Source: Calliopsis andreniformis (lineage: Eukaryota; Arthropoda; Insecta; Hymenoptera; Andrenidae). From it: a stretch of 64,000 bases of DNA. Positions 37,906 through 49,919 of this stretch are shown one piece after another (the stretch's first letter is position 1; each line of letters begins with the position of its first letter). Under the pieces are notes generated by a model. The model saw only the letters and a list, made by a program, of their open reading frames with translations, ran no database searches and was not told where the DNA came from. The DNA lies in NCBI RefSeq assembly GCF_051401765.1, contig NW_027480480.1, positions 992,001 through 1,056,000 of the forward strand, written 5' to 3'. The position numbers were made by a program, and so were the translations under genes.

Positions 37906-39605
37906 AGATTCAGTATTGAGAATTGAGGATTGAGGGTTGAAGATTGAAGATTGATGATTGGGTGTTGAGGATTGAAGAATGAGGATTGAGGAATGAGGAT
38001 TGAGGATTGAGGATTGAAGATTGAGTATTGAGGATTGAAGCCTGACGATTGAGGATTGAGGATTGAGGATTGAGGGTTGAGGATGGAGGATTGAAGATTG
38101 AGTATTGAGGATTGAAGATTGAGGATTGAGGATTGAGGATTGAGGATTGAGGGTTGAGTGTCGAGGTTTGAGTATTGAATCCTGAGAATTCAGGATATAC
38201 TGTTGAGTATTGATAATTGAGGATTGATGGTTGAGTATTGAGGATTGAGGATTGGGGATTGAGGATTGAGTATTGCGGATTGAGGATTCAGGATTCAAGA
38301 TTGAATATTGATGATTGAAGATTGAGGATCGAGGATTGACGGTTGTGGGTTGAGGACGAGGACTGAGGGTTGAGTATTGAAGTTTGAGGTCTGAGGATTG
38401 AGGATTGAGGATTGAGAATTGAGGATTGAGGATTGAGGATTGAAGATTGAGGATTGAGTGTTGAGGATTGATGAATCAGGTTTGAGGATTGAGGATTGAG
38501 GGTTGAGGATTGAAGATTGAGTATTGAGGATTGAAGATTGAGGATTGAGGTCTGAGGATTGAGGATTGAGGATTGAAGGTTGAGGACTGGGTGTGGAGGA
38601 TTGAAGAATGAGGATTGAGGGTGGAAGATTGAGGATTGAGGATTGAAGGTTGAGGATTGGGTATTGAGGATTGAAGAATGAGGATTGAGGATTGAGGATT
38701 GAGGATTGAGGATTGCAGATTGAGTATTGAGGATTGAAGAATGAGGATTGAGGATTGAGGATTGAGGATTGAGGATTGCAGATTGAGTATTGAGGATTGA
38801 AGATTGAGGATTGAGGATTGAAGATTGAGGATTGAGGATTGAGGATTGAGGATTGAGGATTGAGGATTGAAGATTGAGTATTGAGTATTGAAGATAGAGA
38901 TTTGAGGATTGAGGATTGAGGATTGAGTGTTGAAGATTGAGGATTGGGGACTGAGTGTTGAGGGTTGAATGATGAGAATTGATGTTTGTGGATAGAGACT
39001 TGAAGATTGCAGATTGAGTATTGAGTATTGAAAACTGTGAATTGATTATATTCTATTGAGGATTGAGAATTGACAACTGATTGTTGAGAACTGAGTTCTG
39101 AAGGTTGAGGAATCAGGATTGAGGATTCAGGTTTGAGTTTTGAGGACTGAGGATTGAGGATTGAGGATTGAGTATTGAGGACTGAGGATTGAGGGTTTAA
39201 AATTGAGGATTGGGTATTGAGGATTGTAGAATGTGGTTTGAGGATTGAGGATTGAGGATTGATGATTGAGTATTGAGGATTGAAGACTGACGGTTGAGGA
39301 TTGAGGATTGAGGATTGAGGATTGAGGATTGAAGATTGAGTGTTGAGGATTGAAAATTGAGGATTGAGAATTGACGATTCAGGATTGAGGATTGAGGATT
39401 GGGTGTTGAGGATTGAAGAATGAGGATTGAGGGTTGAGGATTGAGGATTGAGGATTCGGGATTGAGGATTGAGTATTGAGGATTGAGGATTCAGGATTCA
39501 AGATTGAATATTGATGATTGAAGGTTGAGGATCGAGGATTAAGTGTTGTGGATTGAGGACGAAGACTGAGGATTGAGTATTGATGTTTGACGTCTGAGGA
39601 TTGAG
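37906..39605 (+). repeat. Block J, copy 1
   Basis: Matches 47,285-48,984 at an offset of 9379 (the match starts a little earlier, near 37,860). Markers are GATGAATCAGGTTTGAGG (38469/47848), the L1b module GAATTCAGGATATACTG (38186/47565) and GATTATATTC L2 (about 39,050/48,429). Confidence 0.91.
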
Positions 39606-40140
39606 GATTGAGGATTGAGAATTGAGGATTGAGGATTGAGGATTGAAGATTGAGGATTGGGTGTTGAGGATTGATGAATGAGGATTGAGGATTGAGGATT
39701 GAGGACTGAGGATTGAAGATTGAGTATTGAGGATTGAAGATTGAGGATTGAGTTCTGAGGATTGAGGATTGAGGATTGAAGATTGAGGATTGGGTGTTCA
39801 GGATTGAAGAATGAGGATTGAGGGTTGAGGATTGAGGATTGAGGATTGGGGATTGAGGATTGAGTATTGAGGATTGAGGATTCAGGATTCAAGATTGAAT
39901 ATTGATGATTGAAGGTTGAGGATCGAGGATTGAGTGTTGTGGATTGAGGACGAGGACTGAGGATTGAGTATTGATGTTTGACGTCTGAGGATTGAGGATT
40001 GAGGATTGAGAATTGAGGATTGAGGATTGAGGATTGAACATTGAGGATTGGGTGTTGAGGATTGATGAATGAGGATTGAGGATTGAGGATTGAGGACTGA
40101 GGATTGAAGATTGAGTATTGAGGATTGAAGATTGAGGATT
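39360..40140 (+). repeat. 391-bp local tandem duplication
   Basis: GAATATTGATGATTGAAGG followed by GATCGAGGATTAAG or GATCGAGGATTGAG recurs 391 bp apart (39,506/39,897), with GACGATTCAGG and GACGTCTGAGG on either side. It joins block J to block E copy 3. Confidence 0.78.
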
Positions 40141-42365
40141 GAGTCCTGAGGATTGAGGATTGAGGATTGAAGATTGAGGATTGGGTGTTCAGGATTGAAG
40201 AATGAGGATTGAGGGTTGAGGATTGAGGATTGAGGATTGAAGATTGAGGATTGGGTATTGAGGATTGAAGAATGGGGATTGAGGATTGAGGATTGAGGAT
40301 TGAGGATTGCAGATTGAGTATTGAGGATTGAAGATTGAGGGTTGAGGATTATGGATTGAGGATTGGGTATTGAGGATTGAAGATTGAGGGTTGAGGATTG
40401 AGTATTGAGGATTGAGGATTGAAGATTGAGTATTGAGGATTGAAGATTGAGGATTGAGGATTGAGGACTGAAGATTGAATATTGATGATTGAAGATTGAG
40501 GATTGAGGATTGAGGTTTGTGGTTTGAGGACGAGGACTGAGGGTTGAATATTGATGCCTGAGGTCTGAGGATTGAGGATTGAGGATTGAGGATTGAGAAT
40601 TGAGGATTGAGGATTGAGGATTGAAGATTGAGGATTAGGTATTGAGGATTGAAGGATAAGGGTTGAGGATTGAGGATTGAGGATTGAGGGTTGAGGATTG
40701 AAGATTCAGTATTGAGGATCGAAGATTGAGAGTTGAGGATTGAGGATTGAACATTGAGGAATGAGTGCTGAGGGTTGAGTGGTGAAAATTGATGTTTGTG
40801 GATACAGGTTGGAGGATTGCAGATTGAGTATTGAGTATTGAAAGCTGTGAATTGTGGATATTCTACTGAGGATTGAGGAATGTCAACTGATTGTTGAGGA
40901 CTGAGGGCTGAAGATTGAGGATTCAGGATTGAGGATTCAGAATTGAGTTTTGAGGACTGAGGATTGAGGATTGAAGATTGAGGATTGAGGATTGAGGATT
41001 GAAGACTGAGGGTTGGGTATTGAGGGTTGAACATTGAGGATTGAGGGTTGAGGATTGAGGATTGAGGATTGACGATTGAGGATTGAGGAATGAGGATGAG
41101 GGCTGACGATTGAGGATTGAGGATTGAGGATTGAGTATTGAGGATTGAGGATTGAATATTGAGTATTGAGGATTGAAGATTGAGGACTGAAGATTGAGGA
41201 TTGAGGATTGAGGATTGAAGATTGAGGATTGGGGACTGAGCGTTGAGGTTTGAGTGATTAGAATTGACGATTGTGGATAGAGATTTGAAGATTGCAGATT
41301 GAGTAGTGAGTATTGAAAACTGTGAATTGATGATATTCTATTGAGGATTGAGGATTGACAACTGATTGTTCAGGACTGAGGGCTCAATGCTCAGGATTCA
41401 GGATTGAGGATTCGGGATTGAGGTTTGAGGACTGAGGATTGAGGGTTGAGGATTGAGGATTGAGGATTGAGGATTGAGGATTGAGGATTGAGGATAGAGG
41501 ATTGGAGAGACAGGACTGAGTGTTGAGGAATTAGTACAGAGAATTGATGTCTGAGGATTGAGATTTGATTATTGAATATTGTGGACTGAGTATTGAACCA
41601 TGAGAATACAGGATATACTATTGAGTACAGAGAATTGAGGATTCATGGTTGAGTATTGAGGATTGATGGTTGAGGGTTGTGCGTTGATTATTGAGGATTG
41701 AGGATTGAGGATTGAGGATTGAGGGTTGAGGATTGAGGATTGAGGATTGAGGATGGAGGATTGATGATTGAAGATTGTGTATTGCGGATTGAAGATTGAG
41801 TATTGAGGATTGAGGATTGAGGATTGAGGATTGAAGACTGACGATTGAGGATTGAGGATTGAAGATTGATTATTGAGGATTGAAGATTGAGTATTGAGGA
41901 TTGAAGGTTGAGGATTGAGTATTGAGGATTGAGTATTGAGGATTGAAGACTGAGGATTGAGGGTTGGGTATTGAGGATTGAGGGTTGAATATTGAGGATT
42001 GGGGATTGAGGATTGACGATTGAGGGTTGAGTATTGAGGACTGAGAATTGAGAATTGAGGATTGAGGATTGTAGATTGAGTATTTAAGATTGAAGATTGA
42101 GGATTGAGGATTGAGGATTGAAGATTGAGGACTGAGTATTGAGGGTTGAGTGATGAGAATTGATATTTGTGGATTGAGATTTGAAGATTGAGGAATGAGG
42201 ATTGATTATTTAAAACTGAGAATTGAGGATATTCTATTGAGGATTTGGGATTGACATTTGATTGTTGAGGACTGAGGGCTGAAGATTGAGGATTCAGGGC
42301 TGAGGATTCAGGATTGAGGTTTGAGGACAGAGGATTGAGGATTGAGGATTGAGGATTGAGGACTG
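39755..42365 (+). repeat. Block E, copy 3
   Basis: Matches 25,540-28,150 at a constant offset of 14,215. It carries the same marker variants: GTGGATATTCTACTG, GAGAATACAGGATATAC and GGATTTGGGATTGACATTTG. Differences are rare substitutions, such as GAGGGCTCAATGCTC at 41,37x against GAGGGCTGAATGCTC. Confidence 0.93.
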
Positions 42366-43455
42366 AGGATTGAGTGTTGAGGGTTGAGGATTGAGGATTG
42401 ACGCTTGAGGATTGAGGATTGAGGATGGAGGATTGAAGAGAGGACTGAGTGTTGAGGATTGAGCGATGAGAATTGATGTTTGAGGATTGAGATATGATTA
42501 TTGATCATTGTGTATTGAGTAATGAACCATGAGAATTCAGGATATTCTATTGAGTATTGAGAATTGATTATTGATGATTGAGTATTGAGGATTGATGGTT
42601 GAGGGGTGTGTGTTGAATATTGAGGATTGAGGATTGAGGATTCAGGATTGAGGATTGAGGATTGAGAATTGAAGATTGAGTATTGAGGATTGAAGATTGA
42701 CAATTGAGAATTGAGGATTGAGGATTGAGGATTGAGGATTGACGATTGAGGATTGAGTATTGAGGATTGAGAATTGAGGATTGAGGATTAAGTATTGAGG
42801 ATTGAAGACTGAGGATTGGGGATTGAGGATTGAGGATGAGGACTGTGGGTTGAGGATTGAGGTTTGAGGGATGAGGATTGAGGATTGAGGATTGAGGATT
42901 GAGGATTGAGAATTGAGGACTGAGGATTGAAGATTGAGTATTGAGGATTGAAGATTGAGGATAGAGGATTGAGGATTGAAGATTGAGGACTGAGTGTTGA
43001 GTGTTGAGTGATGAGAATTGATGTTTGTGGATTGAGATTTGAAGATTGAGTATTGGGGATTGAGTATAGAAAACTGTGAGTTGAGGATATTCTATTGAGG
43101 ATTGAGGATTGACTATTGATTGTTGAGGATTGAGGGCTGAAGTTTGAGGATTCAGGATTGAGGATTCGGGATTGAGGATTGAGGACTGAGGATTGAGGGT
43201 TGAGGGTTGAGGATTGAGGATTGACGCTTGAGGATTGAGGGTTGAGGATGGAGGATTGAAGAGAGAGGACTGAGTGTTGAGGATTGAGTGTTGAGAATTT
43301 ATGTTTGAGGATTGAGATTTGATTATTGAATATTGTGGATTTAGTATTGAACCATGAGGATTCAGGATATTCTATTGAGCATTGAGAATTGAGGATTGAT
43401 GTTTGAGTATTGAGGATTGAGTATTGAGAATTGAGCATTGTTGCTTGAGTATTGA
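42366..43455 (+). repeat. Block N-type cassette pair
   Basis: Matches about 57,440-58,510: offset 15,085 on the left and 15,064 on the right, a single 21-bp step. It contains L1a at 42533-42538, L2 near 43,086 (GTGAGTTGAGGATATTC) and a degenerate L1a (GAGGATTCAGG, about 43,367). Confidence 0.88.
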
Positions 43456-45831
43456 GGATTGAGTATTGAGGATTGAGGATTCAGGATTCAAGGTTGAATA
43501 TTGATGATTGAAGGTTGAGGATCGAGGATTGAGTGTTGTGGATTGAGGACGAGGACTGAGGGTTGAGTATTGATGTTTGAGGTCTGAGGATTGAGGATTG
43601 AGGATTGAGAATTGAGGATTGAGGATTGAGGATTGAAGATTGAGGATTGGGTGTTGAGGATTGATAAATGAGGATTGAGGATTGAGTATTGAGGATTGAG
43701 GATTGAGGATTGAAAGCTGAATATTGATGAATGAAGATTGAGGATTGTGGATTGAGGGTTGTGGGTTGAGGACGAGGACTGAGGGTTGAGTATTGATGCT
43801 TGAGGTCTGAGGATTGAGGATTGAGGATAGCGAATTGAGGATTGAGTGTTGAGGATAGAGGAATGTGGATTGAAGATTGAGGATTGGGGACTGAGTGTTG
43901 TGGTTTGAGTGATGAGAGTTGATGTTTGTGGATAGAGATTTGAAGATTGCAGATCGAGTATTGAGTATTGAAAGCTGTGAATTGATGATATTCTATTGAG
44001 GATTGAGGATTGACAACTGATTGTTGAGGACTGAGGTCTGAAGGTTGAGGATTCAGGATTGAGGATTGAGGATTGAGGATTGAGGATTGTGGTTGGAAGA
44101 TTGAGGATTGGGTATTCAGGATTGAAGAATGAGGATTGAGGATTGAGGATTGAGGATTGAGTATTGCAGATTGAGTATTGAGGATTGAGGATTGAAGATT
44201 GAGTATTGAGGATTGGAGATTGAGGATTGAGGATTGAGGATTGACGATTGAGGATTGAGGAATGAGGATGAGGGCTGAGGGTTGGGGATCGAGGTTTGAG
44301 GTCTGAGGACTGAGGATTGAGGATTGAGAGTTGAGGATTAAAGGATTGAAGATTGAAGACTGAGGATTGGGTATGGAGGATTGAAGCCTGACGATTGAGG
44401 ATTGAGGATTGATGATTGAAGATCGAGTATTGAGGATTGATGATTGGCGATCGAGGATTGAGAATTGGGGATTGAGGATTGAGGATTGCAGATTGAGTAT
44501 TGAGGATTGAAGATTGAGGGTTGAGGATTGAGGATTGAGGACGAGGACTGAGGGTTGAATATTGATGTTTGAGGTCCGAGGATTGAGGATTGAGGAATGA
44601 GGATTGAGAATTGAGGATTGAGGATTGAGGATTGAAGATTGAGGATTGGGTATTGAGGATTGAAGAATAAGGGTTGAGGATTGAGGATTGAGAATTGACG
44701 ATTGAGGATTGAGGAATGAGGTTGAGGGCTGTGGGTTGGGGATTGAGGTTTGAGGTCTGAGGACTGAGGATTGAGGATTGAGAATTGAGGACTGAGGATT
44801 GAAGATTGGAGACTGAGGATTGGGTATTGAGGATTGAAGCCTGACGATTGAGGATTGAGGATTGAGGATTGAGGATTGAGGATTGAGGATAGAGGATAGA
44901 GGATTGAGGATTGAGGATGGAGGATTGAAGGCTGAGTATTGAGGATTGAGGATTGAGGATTGAGGATTGAGGGTTGAGTGTTGAGGTTTGAGTATTGAAG
45001 CCTGAGTATTCAGGATATTCTGTTGAGTATTGAGCATTGAGGATTGAGGATTGAGGATTGTGGATTGAAGATGGAGTATTGAGGATTGAAGATTGAGGAT
45101 TGAGGATTGAGTATTGAGAATTGAGGACTGATAGTTGAGTATAGAGGACTGAGGATTGAGGATTGAGGTTGGAAGATTGAGGATTGGGTATTCAGGATTG
45201 AGGAATGAGGATTGAGGATTGAGGATTGAGGATTGAGTATTGGGTATTGAGGATTGTAGAATGAGGATTGAGGATTGAGGATTGAGGATTGAGGATTGAG
45301 GATTGAAGATTGAGTATTGAGGATTGAAAATTAAGGATTGAGGAATGAGGATTGAGGATTGAGGATTGAGGATTGAGGATTGAGGATTGAGTAAAGAGTA
45401 TTGAAGATTGAGGATTGAGGATTGAGGATTGAGGATTGAGGATTGAAGATTGAGGATTGGGGACTGAGTGCTGAGGGTTGAGTGATGAGAATTGATGTTT
45501 GTGGATAGAAATTTGAAGATTGCAGATTGAGTATTGAGTATTGAAAACTGTAAATTGATAATATTCTATTGAGGATTGAGTATTGACAACTGCTTGTTCA
45601 GTTCTGAGGTCTGAAGGTTGAGGATTCAGGATTGAGGATTCAGGATTGAGGTTTGATGACTGAGGATTGAGGATTGAGGATTGAGGATTGAGGATTGAGG
45701 ATTGAGGATTGAGTATTGAGGATTGAGGATTGAGGATTGAAGATTGAGGATTGGGTATTGAGGATTGTAGAATGAGGTTTGAGGATTGAGGATTGAGGAT
45801 TGAGGATTGAAGATTGAGTATTGAGGATTGA
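43456..45831 (+). repeat. Block I, copy 2
   Basis: Copy of 35,530-37,905 at an offset of 7926. The matching 518-codon - strand open frame (43481-45037) differs from its partner at one residue (Ala to Pro), which shows how little the two DNA copies have diverged. Confidence 0.94.
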
Positions 45832-47238
45832 AGACTGACGATTGAGGATTGAGGATTGAAGTTTGAGTATTGAGGATTGAAAACTGAGGATTGAGGATTG
45901 AGGATTCAGGATTGAGGATTGAGGATTGAGGATTGAGTATTGAGGATTGAAGATTGAGTATTGAGAATTGAGGATTGAGGATTGAGGATTGAGAATTGAA
46001 GATTGAGGATTGGGGACTGAGCGTTGAGGGTTGAGTGATGAGAATTGATGTTTGTGGATAGAAGTTTGAAGATTGCAGATTGAGTATTGAGTATTGAAAA
46101 CTGTGAATTGATGATATTCTATTGAGGATTGATGATTGTCATCTGATTGTTCAGGTCTGAGGTCTGAAGATTGAGGACTCAGGATTGAGGATTCAGGATT
46201 GAGGTTTGATGACTGAGGATTGAGGATTGAGGATTGAGGATAGAGGCATGAGGATTGAGGATTGAGGATTGAAGATTGAGGATTTAGGATTGAAGATTGA
46301 GGATTGAGGATTGAGGATGAGGGCTGAGGGTTGAGGATAGAGGTTTGAGGTCTGAGGACTGAGGATTGAGGATTGAGAATTGATGACTGAGGGTTGAAGA
46401 TTGAAGATTGAGGATTGGGTATTGAGGATTGAAGAATGAGGATTGAGGAATGAGGATTGAGGATTGAGGATTGAAGATTGAGTACTGAGGATTGAAGCCT
46501 GACGATTGAGGATTGAGGATTGAGGATTGAGGATTGAGGATGGAGGATTGAAGATTGTGTATTGAGGATTCAAGATTGAGGATTGAGGATTGAGGATTGA
46601 GGATTGAGGGTTGAGTGTCGAGGTTTGAGTATTGAATCCTGAGAATTCAGGATATTCTATTGAGTATTGAGAATTGAGGATTGATGGTTGAGTATTGAGG
46701 ATTAAGGATTGAGGATTGAGGATTGAGTATTGAGGACTGAGGATTGAGGATTGAAGATTGAATATTGATGATTGAAGATTGAGGATCGAGGATTGAAGGT
46801 TGTGGATTGAGGACGAGGACTGAGGGTTGAGTATTGATGTTTGAGGTCTGAGGATTGAGGATTGAGGATTGAGAATTGAGGATTGAGGATTGAGGATTGA
46901 AGATTGAGGATTGGGCGTTGAGGATGGATGAATGGGATTGAGGATTGTGGATTGAGGGATGAGGATTGAAGATTGAGTATTGAGGATTGAATATTGAGGA
47001 TTGAGGTCTGAGCATTGAGGATTGAGGGTTGAAGATTGAGGATTGGGAGTTGAGGATTGATGAATGAGGATTGAGGATTGAGGATTGAGTATTGAGGATT
47101 GAGGATAGAGGATTGGTTATTGAGGATTGAAGACGGAGGATTGAGGATTGAGTATTGAGGATTGAGGATTGCAGATTGAGTATTGAGGATTGAAGATTGA
47201 GGGTTGAGGATTATGGATTGAGGATTAAGCATTGAGGA
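45832..47238 (+). repeat. Heptamer array, mosaic
   Basis: Contains an L2 module near 46,112 (GATGATATTC), a segment like 29,92x-30,13x, and an L1b module at 46643-46648 preceded by GAGTGTCGAGG, as in block J. Near 46,930 there is a phase slip (GAATGGGATTGAGG). No gene is visible. Confidence 0.72.
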
Positions 47239-48984
47239 TAGAGGATTGAGGATTGAGGATTGAAGATTGAGTATTGAGGATTGAAGATTCAGTATTGAGA
47301 ATTGAGGATTGAGGGTTGAAGATTGAAGATTGATGATTGGGTGTTGAGGATTGAAGAATGAGGATTGAGGAATGAGGATTGAGGATTGAGGATTGAAGAT
47401 TGAGTATTGAGGATTGAAGCCTGACGATTGAGGATTGAGGATTGAGGATTGAGGGTTGAGGATGGAGGATTGAAGATTGAGTATTGAGGATTGAAGATTG
47501 AGGATTGAGGATTGAGGATTGAGGATTGAGGGTTGAGTGTCGAGGTTTGAGTATTGAATCCTGAGAATTCAGGATATACTGTTGAGTATTGATAATTGAG
47601 GATTGATGGTTGAGTATTGAGGATTGAGGATTGGGGATTGAGGATTGAGTATTGCGGATTGAGGATTCAGGATTCAAGATTGAATATTGATGATTGAAGA
47701 TTGAGGATCGAGGATTGACGGTTGTGGGTTGAGGACGAGGACTGAGGGTTGAGTATTGAAGTTTGAGGTCTGAGGATTGAGGATTGAGGATTGAGAATTG
47801 AGGATTGAGGATTGAGGATTGAAGATTGAGGATTGAGTGTTGAGGATTGATGAATCAGGTTTGAGGATTGAGGATTGAGGGTTGAGGATTGAAGATTGAG
47901 TATTGAGGATTGAAGATTGAGGATTGAGGTCTGAGGATTGAGGATTGAGGATTGAAGGTTGAGGACTGGGTGTGGAGGATTGAAGAATGAGGATTGAGGG
48001 TGGAAGATTGAGGATTGAGGATTGAAGATTGAGGATTGGGTATTGAGGATTGAAGAATGAGGATTGAGGATTGAGGATTGAGGATTGAGGATTGCAGATT
48101 GAGTATTGAGGATTGAAGAATGAGGATTGAGGATTGAGGATTGAGGATTGAGGATTGCAGATTGAGTATTGAGGATTGAAGATTGAGGATTGAGGATTGA
48201 AGATTGAGGATTGAGGATTGAGGATTGAGGATTGAGGATTGAGGATTGAAGATTGAGTATTGAGTATTGAAGATAGAGATTTGAGGATTGAGGATTGAGG
48301 ATTCAGTGTTGAAGATTGAGGATTGGGGACTGAGTGTTGAGGGTTGAATGATGAGAATTGATGTTTGTGGATAGAGACTTGAAGATTGCAGATTGAGTAT
48401 TGAGTATTGAAAACTGTGAATTGATTATATTCTATTGAGGATTGAGAATTGACAACTGATTGTTGAGAACTGAGTTCTGAAGGTTGAGGAATCAGGATTG
48501 AGGATTCAGGTTTGAGTTTTGAGGACTGAGGATTGAGGATTGAGGATTGAGTATTGAGGACTGAGGATTGAGGGTTTAAAATTGAGGATTGGGTATTGAG
48601 GATTGTAGAATGTGGTTTGAGGATTGAGGATTGAGGATTGATGATTGAGTATTGAGGATTGAAGACTGACGGTTGAGGATTGAGGATTGAGGATTGAGGA
48701 TTGAGGATTGAAGATTGAGTGTTGAGGATTGAAAATTGAGGATTGAGAATTGACGATTCAGGATTGAGGATTGAGGATTGGGTGTTGAGGATTGAAGAAT
48801 GAGGATTGAGGGTTGAGGATTGAGGATTGAGGATTCGGGATTGAGGATTGAGTATTGAGGATTGAGGATTCAGGATTCAAGATTGAATATTGATGATTGA
48901 AGGTTGAGGATCGAGGATTAAGTGTTGTGGATTGAGGACGAAGACTGAGGATTGAGTATTGATGTTTGACGTCTGAGGATTGAA
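47239..48984 (+). repeat. Block J, copy 2
   Basis: Copy of 37,860-39,605 at an offset of 9379. At 48,984 it switches directly to block E sequence equivalent to 40,494, skipping 888 bp present after copy 1. Confidence 0.91.
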
Positions 48985-49919
48985 GATTGAGGATTGAGGA
49001 TTGAGGTTTGTGGATTGAGGACGAGGACTGAGGGTTGAATATTGATGCCTGAGGTCTGAGGATTGAGGATTGAGGATTGAGGATTGAGAATTGAGGTTTG
49101 AGTATTGAGGATTGAAGATTGAGGATTAGGTATTGAGGATTGAAGAATAAGGGTTGAGGATTGAGGATTGAGGATTGAGGGTTGAAGATTGAAGATTCAG
49201 TATTGAGGATCGAAGATTGAGAGTTGAGGATTGAGGATTGAACATTGAGGAATGAGTGCTGAGGGTTGAGTGGTGAAAATTGATGTCTGTGGATACAGGT
49301 TGGAGGATTGCAGATTGAGTATTGAGTATTGAAAGCTGTGAATTGTGGATATTCTACTGAGGATTGAGGAATGACAACTGATTGTTGAGGACTGAGGGCT
49401 GAAGATTGAGGATTCAGGATTGAGGATTCAGAATTGAGGTTTGAGGACTGAGGATTGAGGATTGAAGATTGAGGATTGAGGATTGAGGATTGAAGACTGA
49501 GGGTTGGGTATTGAGGGTTGAACATTGAGGATTGAGGGTTGAGGATTGAGGATTGAGGATTGACGATTGAGGATTGAGGAATGAGGATGAGGGCTGACGA
49601 TTGGGGATTGAGGATTGAGGATTGAGTATTGAGGATTGAGGATTGAATATTGAGTATTGAGGATTGAAGATTGAGGACTGAAGATTGAGGATTGAGGATT
49701 GAGGATTGAAGATTGAGGATTGGGGACTGAGCGTTGAGGTTTGAGTGATTAGAATTGACGATTGTGGATAGAGATTAGAAGATTGCAGATTGAGTACTGA
49801 GTATTGAAAACTGTGAATTGATGATATTCTATTGAGGATTGAGGATTGACAACTGATTGTTCAGGACTGAGGGCTGAATGCTCAGGATTCAGGATTGAGG
49901 ATTCGGGATTGAGGTTTGA
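48985..49919 (+). repeat. Block E, copy 4 (partial)
   Basis: Matches 40,494-41,428 at an offset of 8491 (GAATATTGATGCCTGAGG at 40,547/49,038; GTGGATATTCTACTG). It carries some copy-specific changes, for example ATTGATGTCTGTGG where copy 3 has ATTGATGTTTGTGG. It ends where block G begins. Confidence 0.88.

Noticed and set aside
35555..45037. Two 518-codon - strand open frames (35555-37111, 43481-45037) as protein genes
   Set aside because: They are pure heptapeptide repeats set by the DNA repeat, start and stop at chance variants, have no non-repeat domain, and are copies made by the block I duplication.
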